A stretch of DNA of 45,885 bases from Myxococcales bacterium (lineage in GTDB: Bacteria > Myxococcota_A > Polyangia > Haliangiales > Haliangiaceae), in NCBI GenBank assembly GCA_024222395.1, contig JAAEPE010000234.1:1-45885 (forward strand), read 5' to 3'. The notes under the pieces were generated by a model. It did not search any database. It was not told where the DNA came from and worked only from the letters and a program-made list of their open reading frames with translations. Below are positions 9,640 through 21,864 of the stretch, in pieces. The position numbers and the translations under genes are program-made. Every line of letters begins with the position of its first letter. The first letter of the stretch is position 1.

Positions 9640-11472
9640 ATGGCACAAAGAGAAGACGTCCGAAACGTAGCTATCATCGCCCACGTCGATCACGGCAAGA
9701 CAACCTTGGTGGATGGCCTCCTGAAAGAGGCTGGCAGCTTCCGCGAGGGCGAAGTCCTCACGGAACGAGCCATGGACTCCAACGACTTGGAACGTGAACG
9801 TGGCATCACGATTCTCTCTAAGTGCACCTCGGTCACCTGGAACGACATTCGCATCAACCTGGTCGATACCCCGGGTCACGCCGACTTTGGTGGTGAAGTC
9901 GAGCGCGTCCTCGGCATGGTCGATGCCGTCTGCCTCATCGTTGACGCCAACGAGGGCCCTATGCCGCAAACGCGCTTCGTGACGATGAAGGCCTTCGAGC
10001 TTGGTCTCCCAGCAATCCTTGTAGTAAACAAGATCGACCGGCCACGCGTCGAGCCCGATGAGGCTGTCGACAAAGTCTTCGACCTCTTCTCAAGCCTTGG
10101 CGCCACAGATGAGCAACTCGACTTTCCGGTCATATACGCATCGGCCAAAGAAGGCTTCGCCATCAACCAACTCACTGACGAGCGCAAGGGCTTCCGTCCC
10201 CTTCTCGATGCCATCGTCGACAAGGTGCCACCGGCTCCAGGCGATGCCGACGCACCACTGTGCATGCAGTGCGCAACCCTGGCCTACGACGACTTCCTCG
10301 GCTACATGGCGATTGGCCGTGTGAGAAGCGGTTCAGTCAAGGTTGGCGATCGCGTGATGCAAGCTCTTCGCGATGGCGGCAAGAGAGAATTCCGCATTCA
10401 AAAAGTTCTCGGATTTCAAGGTCTCAAGCGCTTTGAACTCGAGCAGGGGCGCGCCGGCGATATCATCGCACTCACCGGTATGAGTGAACTCAACGTCGGC
10501 GAGACCATCACGTCGATTACCGACCCGATTGTCCTGCCTACGCTCAAGGTGGACGCTCCGACTATGGTCATGGAATTCCGCCCTAACGACAGCCCATTCG
10601 CAGGCACCGAAGGTAAGTTCGTCACCTCGCGGAACATTCGCGAGCGCCTGATGCGCGAGATCAAATCGAACATCGCGCTGCGCGTCGAGGAGACCGGTGA
10701 GGCAGGTGTCTTCCGCGTGAGTGGCCGAGGAGAGCTACACCTTTCGATTCTCATCGAGACGATGCGTCGCGAGGGCTTTGAGCTTTGCGTCTCTCCACCG
10801 AAGGTCATCACCAAAGAGTCCGAAGATGGAACTCTTCTCGAGCCTTGGGAAGATGTAACGATCGAACTTGAGGATGAGTACTCGGGTATCGTGATCGAGG
10901 AAATGGGACGCAGGCTTGGCACCATGAATGTCATGGAACCCGCCGGCGAAGGTCGCACGCGACTTGTGTACCGCATGCCTGCACGTGGCCTTATCGGCTA
11001 CCGCTCGCAATTCCTAACCGCGACGCGCGGTACCGGAACCATCAGCTCCCAGTTCGCCGAGTACGCCCCCTACGGTGGTTCACTCAAAGGACGTGCCAAC
11101 GGTGTCCTCGTTGCTCTCGAGCAGGGCCAGACTAGCGCCTACTCTCTCTTCACCCTGCAGGATCGCGGCACGCTCTTCATTGGCAATGCCGTAAAGGTAT
11201 ACGGCGGCATGATCGTCGGCGAGAACGCGCGGGCCAACGACCTCATCGTGAACCCGAACAAGGCCAAGGCGCTCAACAACATCCGCACTCACTCCCACGA
11301 TGAGAAGCTTACGTTGGCACCGCCACGCGACATGAGTTTAGAAATTGCCCTGGAATTCATCAATGACGACGAACTCGTCGAGGTGACTCCAAAGAGCATC
11401 CGCCTTCGCAAGAAGTCGCTAGATCACAACGTGCGCAAGCGTGAAGACAAAGCAGCCGCAGCCCTCGCCTAG
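9640..11472 (+). CDS. typA: Translational GTPase TypA/BipA
   Basis: Ribosome-associated GTPase related to EF-G, needed under cold and stress conditions and for 50S assembly. The ATG at 9640 gives [20 protein letters not shown], matching the family start; the frame is open to 9517 but that extension is not family-like. 610 residues, normal length. G1 AHVDHGKTT (14-22), the switch region RERGITI, G3 [15 protein letters not shown] (~78), G4 VNKIDRP (~130), then the EF-Tu-like domain II and the BipA-specific C-terminal part ([55 protein letters not shown]). It converges with the DksA-like gene, with only 32 bases between the stops. Confidence 0.97.
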   Translation: MAQREDVRNVAIIAHVDHGKTTLVDGLLKEAGSFREGEVLTERAMDSNDLERERGITILSKCTSVTWNDIRINLVDTPGHADFGGEVERVLGMVDAVCLIVDANEGPMPQTRFVTMKAFELGLPAILVVNKIDRPRVEPDEAVDKVFDLFSSLGATDEQLDFPVIYASAKEGFAINQLTDERKGFRPLLDAIVDKVPPAPGDADAPLCMQCATLAYDDFLGYMAIGRVRSGSVKVGDRVMQALRDGGKREFRIQKVLGFQGLKRFELEQGRAGDIIALTGMSELNVGETITSITDPIVLPTLKVDAPTMVMEFRPNDSPFAGTEGKFVTSRNIRERLMREIKSNIALRVEETGEAGVFRVSGRGELHLSILIETMRREGFELCVSPPKVITKESEDGTLLEPWEDVTIELEDEYSGIVIEEMGRRLGTMNVMEPAGEGRTRLVYRMPARGLIGYRSQFLTATRGTGTISSQFAEYAPYGGSLKGRANGVLVALEQGQTSAYSLFTLQDRGTLFIGNAVKVYGGMIVGENARANDLIVNPNKAKALNNIRTHSHDEKLTLAPPRDMSLEIALEFINDDELVEVTPKSIRLRKKSLDHNVRKREDKAAAALA

Positions 11473-11504
11473 CGGCTAGAGCTGGTAGAGAAGGTCGCGC
11501 GGCG

Positions 11505-11834
11505 CTACATAGGTAGCGTCGCTGACTGATGGACCGCCGGAACTTCGGCAGCCATGGCCATTTGGCAATGTGAGCACTTGAGGTTCCATGGAGTCTCTGA
11601 AAGACGCTCCTCCGAAATCCGCTCGGAGCAGTCCTCGCATGCGCCAAAAATTCCGCGCTCAATTCGCTCGAGTGCGAGGTGAATGCTGGCGAGTTCTGCT
11701 CTCTGGCCCGGATCCAGCATCTCCATAACGTCCAACGACTTGGCTTTCTTGCCCTTGCTTGCCGAGCGCAAGAGGTCGCGTCCTCGCCTGAGCAAGGTCT
11801 TTCTCGCGCTGGATGTGGCACTTTGTGTCTTCAT
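11505..11834 (-). CDS. TraR/DksA-type zinc-finger protein
   Basis: 109 residues. The start is the ATG at 11834 (MKTQSATSS), preceded by AGGGAG at good spacing; the longer open frame upstream is non-coding. The core is DPGQRAELASIHLALERIERGIFGACEDC ... LKCSHC: a helix followed by a C4 zinc knuckle (CEDC-~20-CSHC), the DksA/TraR C-terminal domain. The long N-terminal coiled coil of true DksA is shorter and basic here (RKTLLRRGRDLLRSASKGK), so it is a short DksA-like regulator that may bind the RNA polymerase secondary channel. Upstream, an exact palindrome at 11885-11905 may be its operator. Confidence 0.82.
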   Translation of the reverse strand: MKTQSATSSARKTLLRRGRDLLRSASKGKKAKSLDVMEMLDPGQRAELASIHLALERIERGIFGACEDCSERISEERLSETPWNLKCSHCQMAMAAEVPAVHQSATLPM

Positions 11835-12139
11835 ATGGCACTCCCTTTCTAAGTATCTATTGAAGGGCTTGTGGGGCCGTTGGGCAAGAAATCGGCGATT
11901 TCTTGTCCAATTCGGCCTGATCTGCGTTTTTTTCAAATTTGCACTTGCCATTTGGCAAATCGTACACAAGCTGATAGTCCGCTTGGGTCCAACTCTTTGG
12001 CGCGACCCGAGCAAACGTTGACGATCTGTGGCCTGCGACCGTCGTCCCTCTTTCCCTTCGTGGGTGAGGGTCGGTGGAGAGCGCCGCTACCTTGTCGCGC
12101 CCGATGAAAAAAACGCGCCAAGAGAGAAAGCCCCCGCTC
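11835..12139. other. Intergenic region, divergent control region
   Basis: About 305 bp between the minus-strand DksA-like start and the plus-strand sigma gene. Besides the 21-bp palindrome it holds TTGCCATTTGGCAA (11945-11958), a 6-bp inverted repeat with two central bases. The short frames in it show no recognisable protein. No clear -35/-10 pair could be assigned. Confidence 0.5.
11885..11905. promoter_or_regulatory. 21-bp palindrome upstream of the DksA-like gene
   Basis: CAAGAAATCG (11885-11894), one G, then CGATTTCTTG (11896-11905): a perfect 10-bp dyad with a single central base. This is too tight for a hairpin loop and looks like a dimeric protein-binding site. It lies 50 bases upstream of the DksA-like ATG on the minus strand. 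Confidence 0.45.
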
Positions 12140-13354
12140 ATGACAACCACCTCCAATCCTTCCACCTCAAGCACTAGCAAAGACAAGCTTCATGCCGCCT
12201 CCGATCGCCAAGAATCACTAGCCCGCTACTTCCACGAAATGTCCGGCGGAGTGCTCCTTAGCGCCGAGCAGGAAGTCGAGCTTGCTAGCCAGCTGCGCTC
12301 AGAAGAAGAGAACCTGTGGCAAGCGTTGCTCTCATTCGCGCCGCTCGTCGCCCAACTCACCGACCGCATCAATAGCGAGCTCGGCGAGAAGAAGGAGATC
12401 TCTGTACGAGGGCTTCGTACAGCAGCAACTCGCGACCTCAAGAAGGCAAGTACAAAAAGCCAAGACTCGCTTGAGAGAGCTGCACGCAAGGCGGCCATTC
12501 TGCTTCGTGAGCGCGACCCGGACCAAGACGTCCTCCTTGGGCTTCTCGCTTCCATCGAAGGTAACGAGTTCATGTTCGAAGGCAGCTCCGACTCATATCG
12601 TTGCTATGCCGTTTCAATTCGAGCGCTTCAGAAGAAGGCGACCCGCACACGCAATCGCTTTGTCGAAAGCAATCTCGGGCTCGTTGTCCGTGTGGCCAAG
12701 CGATATCAGTTCAGTGGTATGTCACTTTCTGATTTGATCCAAGAGGGCAACTTGGGGCTCCTGCGTGCCGTATCCCGCTTCGATGATCGAAAGGGCTTTC
12801 GCTTCTCGACCTACGCGACATGGTGGATTCGCCATGCTGTCGGACGCGGTGTGTCCGATAAGAGCCGCACTGTCCGCGTTCCAGTGCACGTCACAGAGAC
12901 AAGTCAGAAGCTCAAACGGCTTAGCCAAGAAATGTCACGCGAACTCGGACGCGAACCATCGCGCGAAGCGCTATCCAAGGTCGCGGAGATGAGCGTACAG
13001 AAGATTGAAGCTACGCTTCAGGCCGCTCGTGCTTCATCAGTCTCGCTGGACGCACCGGTTGGCGAAGAAGGCGAGCGCGAGCGTATGGAAGTCTTCTCTT
13101 CCGATGAAGAAGACTCAGTGTTCGAGCGCATGTCGACTCTTGCCCTCTCCAAACAAGCAACCAAGGCACTCGCAACGCTTGCCCCCCTGGAGGTTGAAAT
13201 CCTGCACCGACGATTTGGGCTTGAAGGCAAGAACGCGACAACTCTTCAGGACATTGCGAATCACATCGGCAAGTCGCGCGAACGCATTCGCCAAATCCAA
13301 GAGAAGGCACTCCAAAAGCTTCGAACGCAGCTCGTGACAGAACACGCTCTCTAG
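12140..13354 (+). CDS. RpoD-like group 2 sigma factor
   Basis: 404 residues if started at the ATG at 12140; ATG at 12104 and GTG at 12074 are in frame alternatives, and the ribosome sites do not decide. It has region 1.2 (SLARYFHEMSGGVLLSAEQEVELA, ~30-55), a ~110-residue basic insert, region 2 ([56 protein letters not shown]) from about 171, region 3, and region 4 with a helix-turn-helix (DIANHIGKSRERIRQIQEKAL) at ~370-393. It lacks the acidic RpoD N-terminus, so it is an alternative housekeeping-like sigma, of the kind Myxococcota use for stress or development; its regulon is unknown. Its stop codon TAG lies in the CTAG target site of the mobile element that follows. Confidence 0.92.
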   Translation: MTTTSNPSTSSTSKDKLHAASDRQESLARYFHEMSGGVLLSAEQEVELASQLRSEEENLWQALLSFAPLVAQLTDRINSELGEKKEISVRGLRTAATRDLKKASTKSQDSLERAARKAAILLRERDPDQDVLLGLLASIEGNEFMFEGSSDSYRCYAVSIRALQKKATRTRNRFVESNLGLVVRVAKRYQFSGMSLSDLIQEGNLGLLRAVSRFDDRKGFRFSTYATWWIRHAVGRGVSDKSRTVRVPVHVTETSQKLKRLSQEMSRELGREPSREALSKVAEMSVQKIEATLQAARASSVSLDAPVGEEGERERMEVFSSDEEDSVFERMSTLALSKQATKALATLAPLEVEILHRRFGLEGKNATTLQDIANHIGKSRERIRQIQEKALQKLRTQLVTEHAL

Positions 13355-13512
13355 ACCGCCGAGCGTAAACAATGATCGGTCTGATGCTCCTGCTTTCCCA
13401 ATTGCAGCGTTGCTCATTTCGTCATTTGCCCCGGCAAAATCCTCATTCGCGCCTTGCACTCGAAACATCAGAACTCACCATCCTCGGTCATTCTTTTCGC
13501 TCGACGGTCTAG
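13351..13512 (-). mobile_element. MITE-like element, copy 2 (at the end of the sigma gene)
   Basis: Inverted copy of the 162-bp element at 913, same length, ~94% identical. It is flanked by CTAG at both ends (13351-13354 and 13509-13512). The first CTAG contains the sigma gene's stop (CTC TAG), so the insertion left that gene intact. On the minus strand this copy keeps an ATG and a short frame MFRVQGANEDFAGANDE... that runs out into the antisense of the sigma gene; whether that peptide is made is unknown. Confidence 0.85.
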
Positions 13513-13807
13513 TATTCGGAAGCCTGGCGTATTTCTTTCAGAACGCTGAGTTTCAGAAGACGAACGAGATTCCGAAGGAAGGCCGCTAGCTCCCCGTCGT
13601 TATCGCTCCGCGAAACGACGACTAATCTGTCGGTGTTTCCGTGGGAAACGCCGTACTTGGTACCAGGCTCTGAGAAGTTTTCTCCCGGATGCAAGAACGC
13701 GGCAAGCAGACGCTGCTTGCCGCGTTTCCTATTTGAAATGAACCTCGGAACGCTCGCACGCGTCGAGGGAATAGCTCGAGCTCAGACGAACCCAAGAGTG
13801 TTTGGTG
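13513..13807. other. Intergenic region with two hairpins
   Basis: Contains CGGTGTTTCC-GTG-GGAAACGCCG (13631-13653) and a 14-bp perfect stem, AACGCGGCAAGCAG-ACG-CTGCTTGCCGCGTT (13696-13726). A 61-codon minus-strand frame (13509-13694) spans the first hairpin but has no family I recognise. The 14-bp stem lies after the ferredoxin gene and may end it. Confidence 0.5.
13696..13726 (-). terminator. Probable terminator of the ferredoxin gene
   Basis: Perfect 14-bp GC-rich stem with a 3-base loop, 81 bases past the ferredoxin stop. The T-tract is better on the plus strand (TTTCCTATTT), so it may work in both directions. Confidence 0.55.
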
Positions 13808-14218
13808 CTAGGCCACGGGAGTTGGGTCGAAGTCAGCGAGCTTGTCTTCGACCTCGGCGAAATCATCCGCATCAGGGAGAGCCTCTTTCTGCTCTGTAAT
13901 AAGCGGCCACGCTTCAAAGTCACCACCGATGGCTTCTTTGAGAGAGTCGGGCCAACCAGCGGTGTCCGCGTCGTCAGGAGCAGTAGCGCCTGAGAAGACA
14001 TTGTTGATTTCAACATATGCCTTCCACTTCTCAGGAAGAGCTGACTCTTCGAAGATTGCAGTGGTCGGGCACTCAGGCTCACAAGCACCGCAATCGATGC
14101 ACTCCTCGGGCTGAATCACGAGAGTGTTCTTGCCTTCGAAAAAACACTCAACAGGACAAACTGCAACGCAGTCGGTGTATTTACACTTAACGCAGGGGTC
14201 TGCAACGATGTACGCCAT
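13808..14218 (-). CDS. fdxA: Seven-iron ferredoxin (3Fe-4S / 4Fe-4S)
   Basis: Small electron carrier, 136 residues, started at the ATG at 14218 ([17 protein letters not shown]). The first ~60 residues carry the FdxA pattern: [18 protein letters not shown], then [16 protein letters not shown]. The FdxA arrangement of Cys for one 3Fe-4S and one 4Fe-4S cluster is visible. The remaining ~75 residues are acidic ([29 protein letters not shown]) and longer than in minimal ferredoxins. The TTG six bases upstream is not needed. Monocistronic; malQ ends 103 bases upstream on the same strand. Confidence 0.93.
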   Translation of the reverse strand: MAYIVADPCVKCKYTDCVAVCPVECFFEGKNTLVIQPEECIDCGACEPECPTTAIFEESALPEKWKAYVEINNVFSGATAPDDADTAGWPDSLKEAIGGDFEAWPLITEQKEALPDADDFAEVEDKLADFDPTPVA

Positions 14219-14320
14219 GACCAATATTTATCCCAGCGTGGGCTCGCTGTCCAGAGTCGTTGTTGGAGAACGTGCCTTGATTCCAACTGTTTGGGCCGAG
14301 GATGGCCCCGCACAGACTGG

Positions 14321-16228
14321 TTAGGACGATCGCAAACTCTGCAGATGTCGCAGCCAGGCAGCAGGCTCTTCGCCCTCGACAATCTCGGCGAGGGTGTACT
14401 GGAACCGTCGGCGCCAGTTCGGCTCCTCCTGGCCTGTTCCGGGCTTGTTCTGAGGCCTTGACTCTAGCCACGTATCTTCCAACGTCACCACGACGGCAGC
14501 CGCAGGCCCACTCGCGAGCGATTCGGTCCACTGCTTCATCAGATGCGTCGGCTCACAGCGAAGATCTGTGCTATCGAACCACCCCGCAAAGGTTGGAGTA
14601 TCGTGGGTATTGAAGCTCGCAAACGACTGCGCCGATGCCGGAAGCAACGTGGGCTGACTTTCATCGCTGGACTCAACACTGAACTGGCCGACGTAGAGAC
14701 CGTACATCCCAGCATTCTCCATGGCAGGTCGAACGGAAGCGGGCACGGTGCCAAGATCCTCACCGACCAGGATGCACTGGTTGCGCTCGGCTTCGATTCT
14801 GAGAATCGCGTAGAGTTCCGCGGCTGGATACTGAACGTAGAGGCCCTCGGCAGCGCTAAGCTCTGATGGAACCCAGTAGAGGCGGTGAAGCCCCATGAGG
14901 TGGTCAACACGAAGCATCCCGGCGTGCCGCATGTTCGCGCGCACGCACTCTGTGAAGTACGCATGACCGTTGCGTCTTGAGAGTTCGGGATGCAGTGGCG
15001 GCAGAGCCCAGTTTTGCCCATCTTCGAAAAGAGCGTCGGGTGGTGCCCCCAGGTCTACGCCGGAAACAAAAGTCTCCCGGTGGCGCCAGACGTCATAGGA
15101 AGAACCTCCGGCTCCGACGGAGAGATCAAGATAGAGCTCGCTGCTAGCCTTGCCGAGTTCTGCGAGCTGCTCTCCTGCGGCCCACTGCACAAAGACGTGG
15201 TAACGGTAGTCATCATCATCGTAGCTCGCGTCTCCGAGATCTCCTAGGCGCTGCGGGTCGGGCCACTGATGATAGGTGGTACCAGTGGCTTCCATGATGG
15301 CGCGAAATTCCGCGTAGGAGTGCAAGTCCGGGTGCGCCTCGAGGAGCGCTTCGAAGACTTCGGACATCTGATCCCATGCGGTCTCTGCAATGCGATAGAG
15401 AAGCCGACTCTTGGTCTCAGAAGTTTTCTTGTAGTCTATTAGCTCGAGTTCAGCGAGCCTGTCTCGCTCGGCGATGAAGCGGGGGTGTCCCTGTAGCTCC
15501 GCGAGATGCTCGGATGGGAAACGAGCGGCCAGCTTTGCGACGTCGAGATAGACTTCATTCCAATAGAGGCGACTTACCGGGGAATACGGGCTGTTTTGAG
15601 ACTCCTCCCGGTAGTTACTGGCGGAGAGCGGCAGCGTCCCCACGAAGTCGACGCCCTGTTCACCGGCCCACTCCATGAGTCGCCCAAGGTCGGAGAAGTC
15701 TCCGACCCCAAAGTCGTTTTCCCCGCGAATGGCATAGAGAGGTGCAAAGAGTCCGAGACGGCGAGCGCTGCCCGGCGCGCCGAACCGCTCTTTGGGGGCA
15801 ATAAGCAAGTATGTAGTCGCGCGAGCTTCACCGCAGAGCGTCACGGCCTGGTGGTAGCCACTCTCTAGGGAGCCGAGGGCGAGCTGATACGCGAGGTTGT
15901 TCTCGGGCAGCTCACCCAGCAATCCCTCGTGGCTCAGCGTAGAACCGGACTCGAGAGTCAGCTCAACGTGATAGGACATGTCGGCTTGACCGTGTAGTGG
16001 CAAGACTACGAGTTCACCGGCCCCTCCGGCCAGGCACGGCGGCGCCAAGAGCGGCTCTTCTGAGAGCCTTTGCTCGAGAAGCCTCTCAGCCTGCGAGACG
16101 CTCTCGATGTCAAGACCAAAGGCGCGGAGCACTGCAAGCATGGCTTCATCGCTGGCCTGGACTTCTTGTCCAAGGCCATCGATGTGCGAGGTGCTCACCC
16201 CGTAGGACTCGGCCAGTTTGCGAAGCAC
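14321..16228 (-). CDS. malQ: 4-alpha-glucanotransferase (amylomaltase, GH77)
   Basis: Transfers alpha-1,4-glucan segments in glycogen/maltodextrin metabolism in the cytosol. 635 residues from the GTG at 16228. After a ~70-residue N-terminal part (LAESYGVSTSHIDGLG, EAMLAVLRAFG) typical of long bacterial MalQ proteins, the GH77 barrel carries GLFAPLYAIRGENDFGVGDF, SQNSPYSPVSRLYWNEVYLD, the nucleophile block MLRVDHLMGLHRLYWVP, the acid/base block ILVGEDLGTVPASVR, and FNTHDTPTFAGWF. The start lies only 24 bases after nuoN, in the same reading frame behind its TAA and without a good ribosome site, so it may be read through reinitiation in the nuo transcript. Confidence 0.93.
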   Translation of the reverse strand: MLRKLAESYGVSTSHIDGLGQEVQASDEAMLAVLRAFGLDIESVSQAERLLEQRLSEEPLLAPPCLAGGAGELVVLPLHGQADMSYHVELTLESGSTLSHEGLLGELPENNLAYQLALGSLESGYHQAVTLCGEARATTYLLIAPKERFGAPGSARRLGLFAPLYAIRGENDFGVGDFSDLGRLMEWAGEQGVDFVGTLPLSASNYREESQNSPYSPVSRLYWNEVYLDVAKLAARFPSEHLAELQGHPRFIAERDRLAELELIDYKKTSETKSRLLYRIAETAWDQMSEVFEALLEAHPDLHSYAEFRAIMEATGTTYHQWPDPQRLGDLGDASYDDDDYRYHVFVQWAAGEQLAELGKASSELYLDLSVGAGGSSYDVWRHRETFVSGVDLGAPPDALFEDGQNWALPPLHPELSRRNGHAYFTECVRANMRHAGMLRVDHLMGLHRLYWVPSELSAAEGLYVQYPAAELYAILRIEAERNQCILVGEDLGTVPASVRPAMENAGMYGLYVGQFSVESSDESQPTLLPASAQSFASFNTHDTPTFAGWFDSTDLRCEPTHLMKQWTESLASGPAAAVVVTLEDTWLESRPQNKPGTGQEEPNWRRRFQYTLAEIVEGEEPAAWLRHLQSLRSS

Positions 16229-16252
16229 CGATTTGTCCGATTCGAGAACTTC

Positions 16253-17728
16253 TTAGACGCCGAGATAGCTGAGCCAGCGTGATGGCATCATGCCCATCTG
16301 AAGGACAAGGAATCCGCACGCCACGAGAACGAAGGTGACCGCCCCGGAATTGAGAGGCTTGAACTCGCCCGTTGCTTCGCGGAAGTACATCGCCATGACG
16401 ACCTTCAGGTAGTAGAAGATACTAATCATGCTGTTGAGAACCCCAACGATGACGAGCCACATTAGGGCACCGTCCTGAGCCATGAGAGCCGACTTGAAGA
16501 GGAAGAACTTCGCAAAGAAGCCGCCTGTTGGTGGGATGCCGGCGAAAGAGAGCATAAAGAGAGTCATGACCATGGCAGCGGCCGGGTTGGCAGCTCCCAA
16601 CCCGTACCAATCCGAGATGAGCACTCGTTCTCGATCCCGGTTACCAATCCACACGACGACACCGAAGGCACCAACGGTCGCAACACTGTAGGCCAAGAGG
16701 TAATAGAGCACGGAAGCGAGCCCCTCGCCTTCCGGCGCGATTCCAGCAGTGATGAGCCCCACGAGAAGAACGCCGGCGTGAGCAACACTCGAGTAAGCCA
16801 ACATGCGCTTGATGTTGTTCTGGCGGAGAGCGCCAATATTACCTACTGTCATAGTTATCGCAGCGATAATGGCAAAGATGCTCGACCAACCCATTTGCCC
16901 GAAGGGAACAACGTCACCGCCGAGCGCCTGAACAAAGACTCGAATCATGCCAGCTATCGCAGCAGACTTCACCGCAGCAGCCATGAAGGCAGTAACTGGT
17001 GTTGGTGCACCTTCATACGCATCCGGCGCCCACATATGGAAGGGAATGGCGGCGATCTTGAAGCCAAAAGCGATGATCAGCATGAAGATTGCTGCCACGG
17101 TGAGGGACGAGGAATGGGTCACAGCAAGGGCGCGGCTGATGCCCTGAAGATTCGTCGTGCCCGTTGCGCCGTAGAGCAACGCCATTCCGTAGACCAAGAA
17201 ACCGGAAGCAAAGGCGCCCACTAGAAAGTACTTGATGGCACCCTCTGAGCCTGCGCGCGACCTTCGGCGGGCTGCAGTCATGACGTAGACGGCAAGCGAC
17301 ATGGTCTCGATACCGATAAAGATGGTGATGAGGTCGCCAGCCATGGCGATCATGCACATACCAGCGGCTGCCAAGAGCATGAGACCGTAGAACTCGCCGA
17401 CCTGCCAGTTGTACTCATGCTGATGCGCAGCTCCGAGCATGGCGATAAGACCCGTGATACCAGCGAAGAGCGTACAGAGGAACATGCTCATGCGATCGAC
17501 GAGGAGCATTCCCGAGAAAGCCGTTACATGGCCGCCCGGTTCAAGCGATCGCCAGGTGTAGATGGAGGCAATAACTGCCATCACGCAGCCTGCGACCGTA
17601 AGCTGCATTAGGAAGCGGCGACTTCTTGCTATCGCAAACGCCTCGGCGAGAATCAGAAGAAGCCCGACGAGGGTGAGGACAGCGAGCGGCCCAAGGTAGA
17701 GAAAGTCGTTTGGAACAATGGTGATCAT
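16253..17728 (-). CDS. nuoN: NADH-quinone oxidoreductase subunit N
   Basis: One of three antiporter-like proton-pumping membrane subunits of respiratory complex I. 491 residues with ~14 hydrophobic helices. Family blocks: GLMLLAAAGMCMIAMAGDLI with the helix-5 area ETMSLAVYVMTA, KYFLVGAFASGFLVYG, KIAAIPFHMWAPDAYEGAPT, and RMLAYSSVAHAGVLL; FSFAGIPPTGGFFAKF-like text (LSFAGIPPTGGFFAKFFLF) towards the end. ATG at 17728 with CAGGGAATC as ribosome site, 15 bases after nuoM. Last nuo gene of the cluster, followed by malQ. Confidence 0.96.
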   Translation of the reverse strand: MITIVPNDFLYLGPLAVLTLVGLLLILAEAFAIARSRRFLMQLTVAGCVMAVIASIYTWRSLEPGGHVTAFSGMLLVDRMSMFLCTLFAGITGLIAMLGAAHQHEYNWQVGEFYGLMLLAAAGMCMIAMAGDLITIFIGIETMSLAVYVMTAARRRSRAGSEGAIKYFLVGAFASGFLVYGMALLYGATGTTNLQGISRALAVTHSSSLTVAAIFMLIIAFGFKIAAIPFHMWAPDAYEGAPTPVTAFMAAAVKSAAIAGMIRVFVQALGGDVVPFGQMGWSSIFAIIAAITMTVGNIGALRQNNIKRMLAYSSVAHAGVLLVGLITAGIAPEGEGLASVLYYLLAYSVATVGAFGVVVWIGNRDRERVLISDWYGLGAANPAAAMVMTLFMLSFAGIPPTGGFFAKFFLFKSALMAQDGALMWLVIVGVLNSMISIFYYLKVVMAMYFREATGEFKPLNSGAVTFVLVACGFLVLQMGMMPSRWLSYLGV

Positions 17729-17743
17729 GACGATTCCCTGCGC

Positions 17744-19452
17744 TTAGTGCGCTGGCTCCTCGGCTGTGGGCTTCTTTGTAGGGGGCGCCTTGTGGGCCCC
17801 TTCCGCGTGTGCGTGCCCAGCATGCGGATCCGCAGCTGCCTTGGGTGCGGTTTTGGGAGCCCTATCAGAAGCGACCGCAGGCTGCCCAATCAGGTGGGCC
17901 GGACCATCGGGCTCGATGAGCTTTGCCTCGAAGCGCGAGATGAAGCGATCGACAGCTGGCTCCATCACCTTGATGAAGGGCTTGGGATAGAGCCCCATTA
18001 CGACGATGCCAATGATGAGCGGCGTGAAGACAGAGATTTCTCTCCAGCTAACATCCTTGAGTTCCTTGTTCTTTGGATTGTCGAGAGGTCCAAACATCAT
18101 CTTCTGAAACATGTAGAGCAGGTAGATTGCTCCAAAGATGACGCCCGAGGTTGCAACAGCTCCGAGCAACATCGGATGCGGCATGAACTCGGCCCAGAAC
18201 GTTGGCTCACCAGCGGTGCCACCTGAGATGAACATGCCGAAGATGGTCAAGAACTCGCCGACGAAGCCGGAGAGCCCAGGAAGCCCCACAGAGCCGAGCA
18301 TGCACATGAGGAAGAGACCTGCGAAGACAGGCATCTGCTTCCACAGGCCGCCGTACTCACTCATCTCGCGGGTGTGGCGACGCTCGTAGAGCACGCCAAT
18401 GGCGAGGAAGAGGCCGCTTGTGGTGAGACCGTGGGAAATCATCGCGTAGATGGAACCCTCGATGCCCTCAGCGTTCATGGCGAAGATGCCAATCATGCAG
18501 AAGCCCAAGTGAGACACCGAGCTGTACGCCACGAGCTTTTTGACGTCGCTCTGAGCGAAGGCCACGAACGCGCCGTAGACGATGCCCGCGGCGGCCAAGT
18601 AGGCCAAGTAGGGAGCAAGCTCTGCAGCACCGTAGGGGAAGAGAGGCATTGCGAAGCGCAAGAAGCCGTAGATGCCGAACTTCAGAAGAACACCGGCGAG
18701 CACAACCGAGCCTGCGGTAGGCGCCTGCACGTGAGCATCAGGAAGCCAGGTATGCAGTGGGAAGAGCGGCACCTTGATGGCAAATGCTAGTGCAAAAGCC
18801 GCAAAGCAATAGATCTGAACGTCCCGCGGCAGAACGAGGCGCTCGAGCTGGGTTAGGTCGAGAGTGTATTCGCCGGTTACCGAGCCGTATTGTGCGTAGA
18901 GATAGAAGATCGCGACAAGCATGAGCAGCGAGCCGGCCATGGTGTAGATGACGAACTTAATAGACGCGTATATGCGGCGCTGACCACCCCAGATTCCGAT
19001 GAGCAGGTACATCGGAATGAGCATGATCTCCCAGAAGACATAGAAGAGCAAGAGGTCCAAAGAGAGGAACGCACCGAGCATGCCTACTTCGAGAATGAGC
19101 AGGAGAGCGCAGAACTCGCGGACTCTGGAGGTAATCGCCTTGAATGCCGAGAGAAGGATGATGGGTGTGAGGAAGGTCGTAAGCAGGACCATGAAGATGG
19201 ATATGCCGTCGACGCCGAGCTTGAAGCGGGCTCCCATACCGGGAATCCACTCCTTGTCGAAGACCATCTGCATGCTCGCAATCTTCGTATCGTACGGGCC
19301 AAGAATGACGAGTGAAAGCGCGAGGGTTGCAATCGAGACACCCAGAGAAACGCCGCGCGCGAGGCCCGGCTCCTCTTTGGGTAGGAGCATCACAAGGATT
19401 GCTCCAACGAGTGGAAGCACCAGGAGTGCTGGCAGGAGTGCGGATGCGCCGG

Positions 19453-19456
<4 letters not shown>
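17744..19456 (-). CDS. nuoM: NADH-quinone oxidoreductase subunit M
   Basis: Proton-pumping membrane subunit of complex I, 570 residues. The start is the GTG at 19456, which overlaps the nuoL stop by four bases and has the strong ribosome site AAAGGAGG; the longer open frame upstream is inside nuoL. Blocks: KLGVDGISIFMVLLTTFLTP, FYVFWEIMLIPMYLLIGIWG, KVPLFPLHTWLPDAHVQAPT with the invariant Lys and Pro, and KKLVAYSSVSHLGFCM. Unlike most NuoM it ends in a ~45-residue Pro/Ala/His-rich hydrophilic tail (HAGHAHAEGAHK), possibly metal-binding or disordered; role unknown. Confidence 0.95.
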
Positions 19457-21852
<2,396 letters not shown>

Positions 21853-21864
21853 AGCGAAGTAACC

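Noticed and set aside
12074..12139. Longer N-terminus of the second sigma factor from GTG 12074
   Set aside because: Possible but the leader residues are not family-like; kept as an alternative only.
13115..13468. 117-codon minus-strand frame starting MFRVQGANEDF
   Set aside because: The first third is the element and the rest is antisense to the sigma factor gene; no family match beyond the element.
13509..13694. 61-codon minus-strand frame between the element and ferredoxin
   Set aside because: It spans a hairpin and lacks a ribosome site and any known family; left as intergenic.
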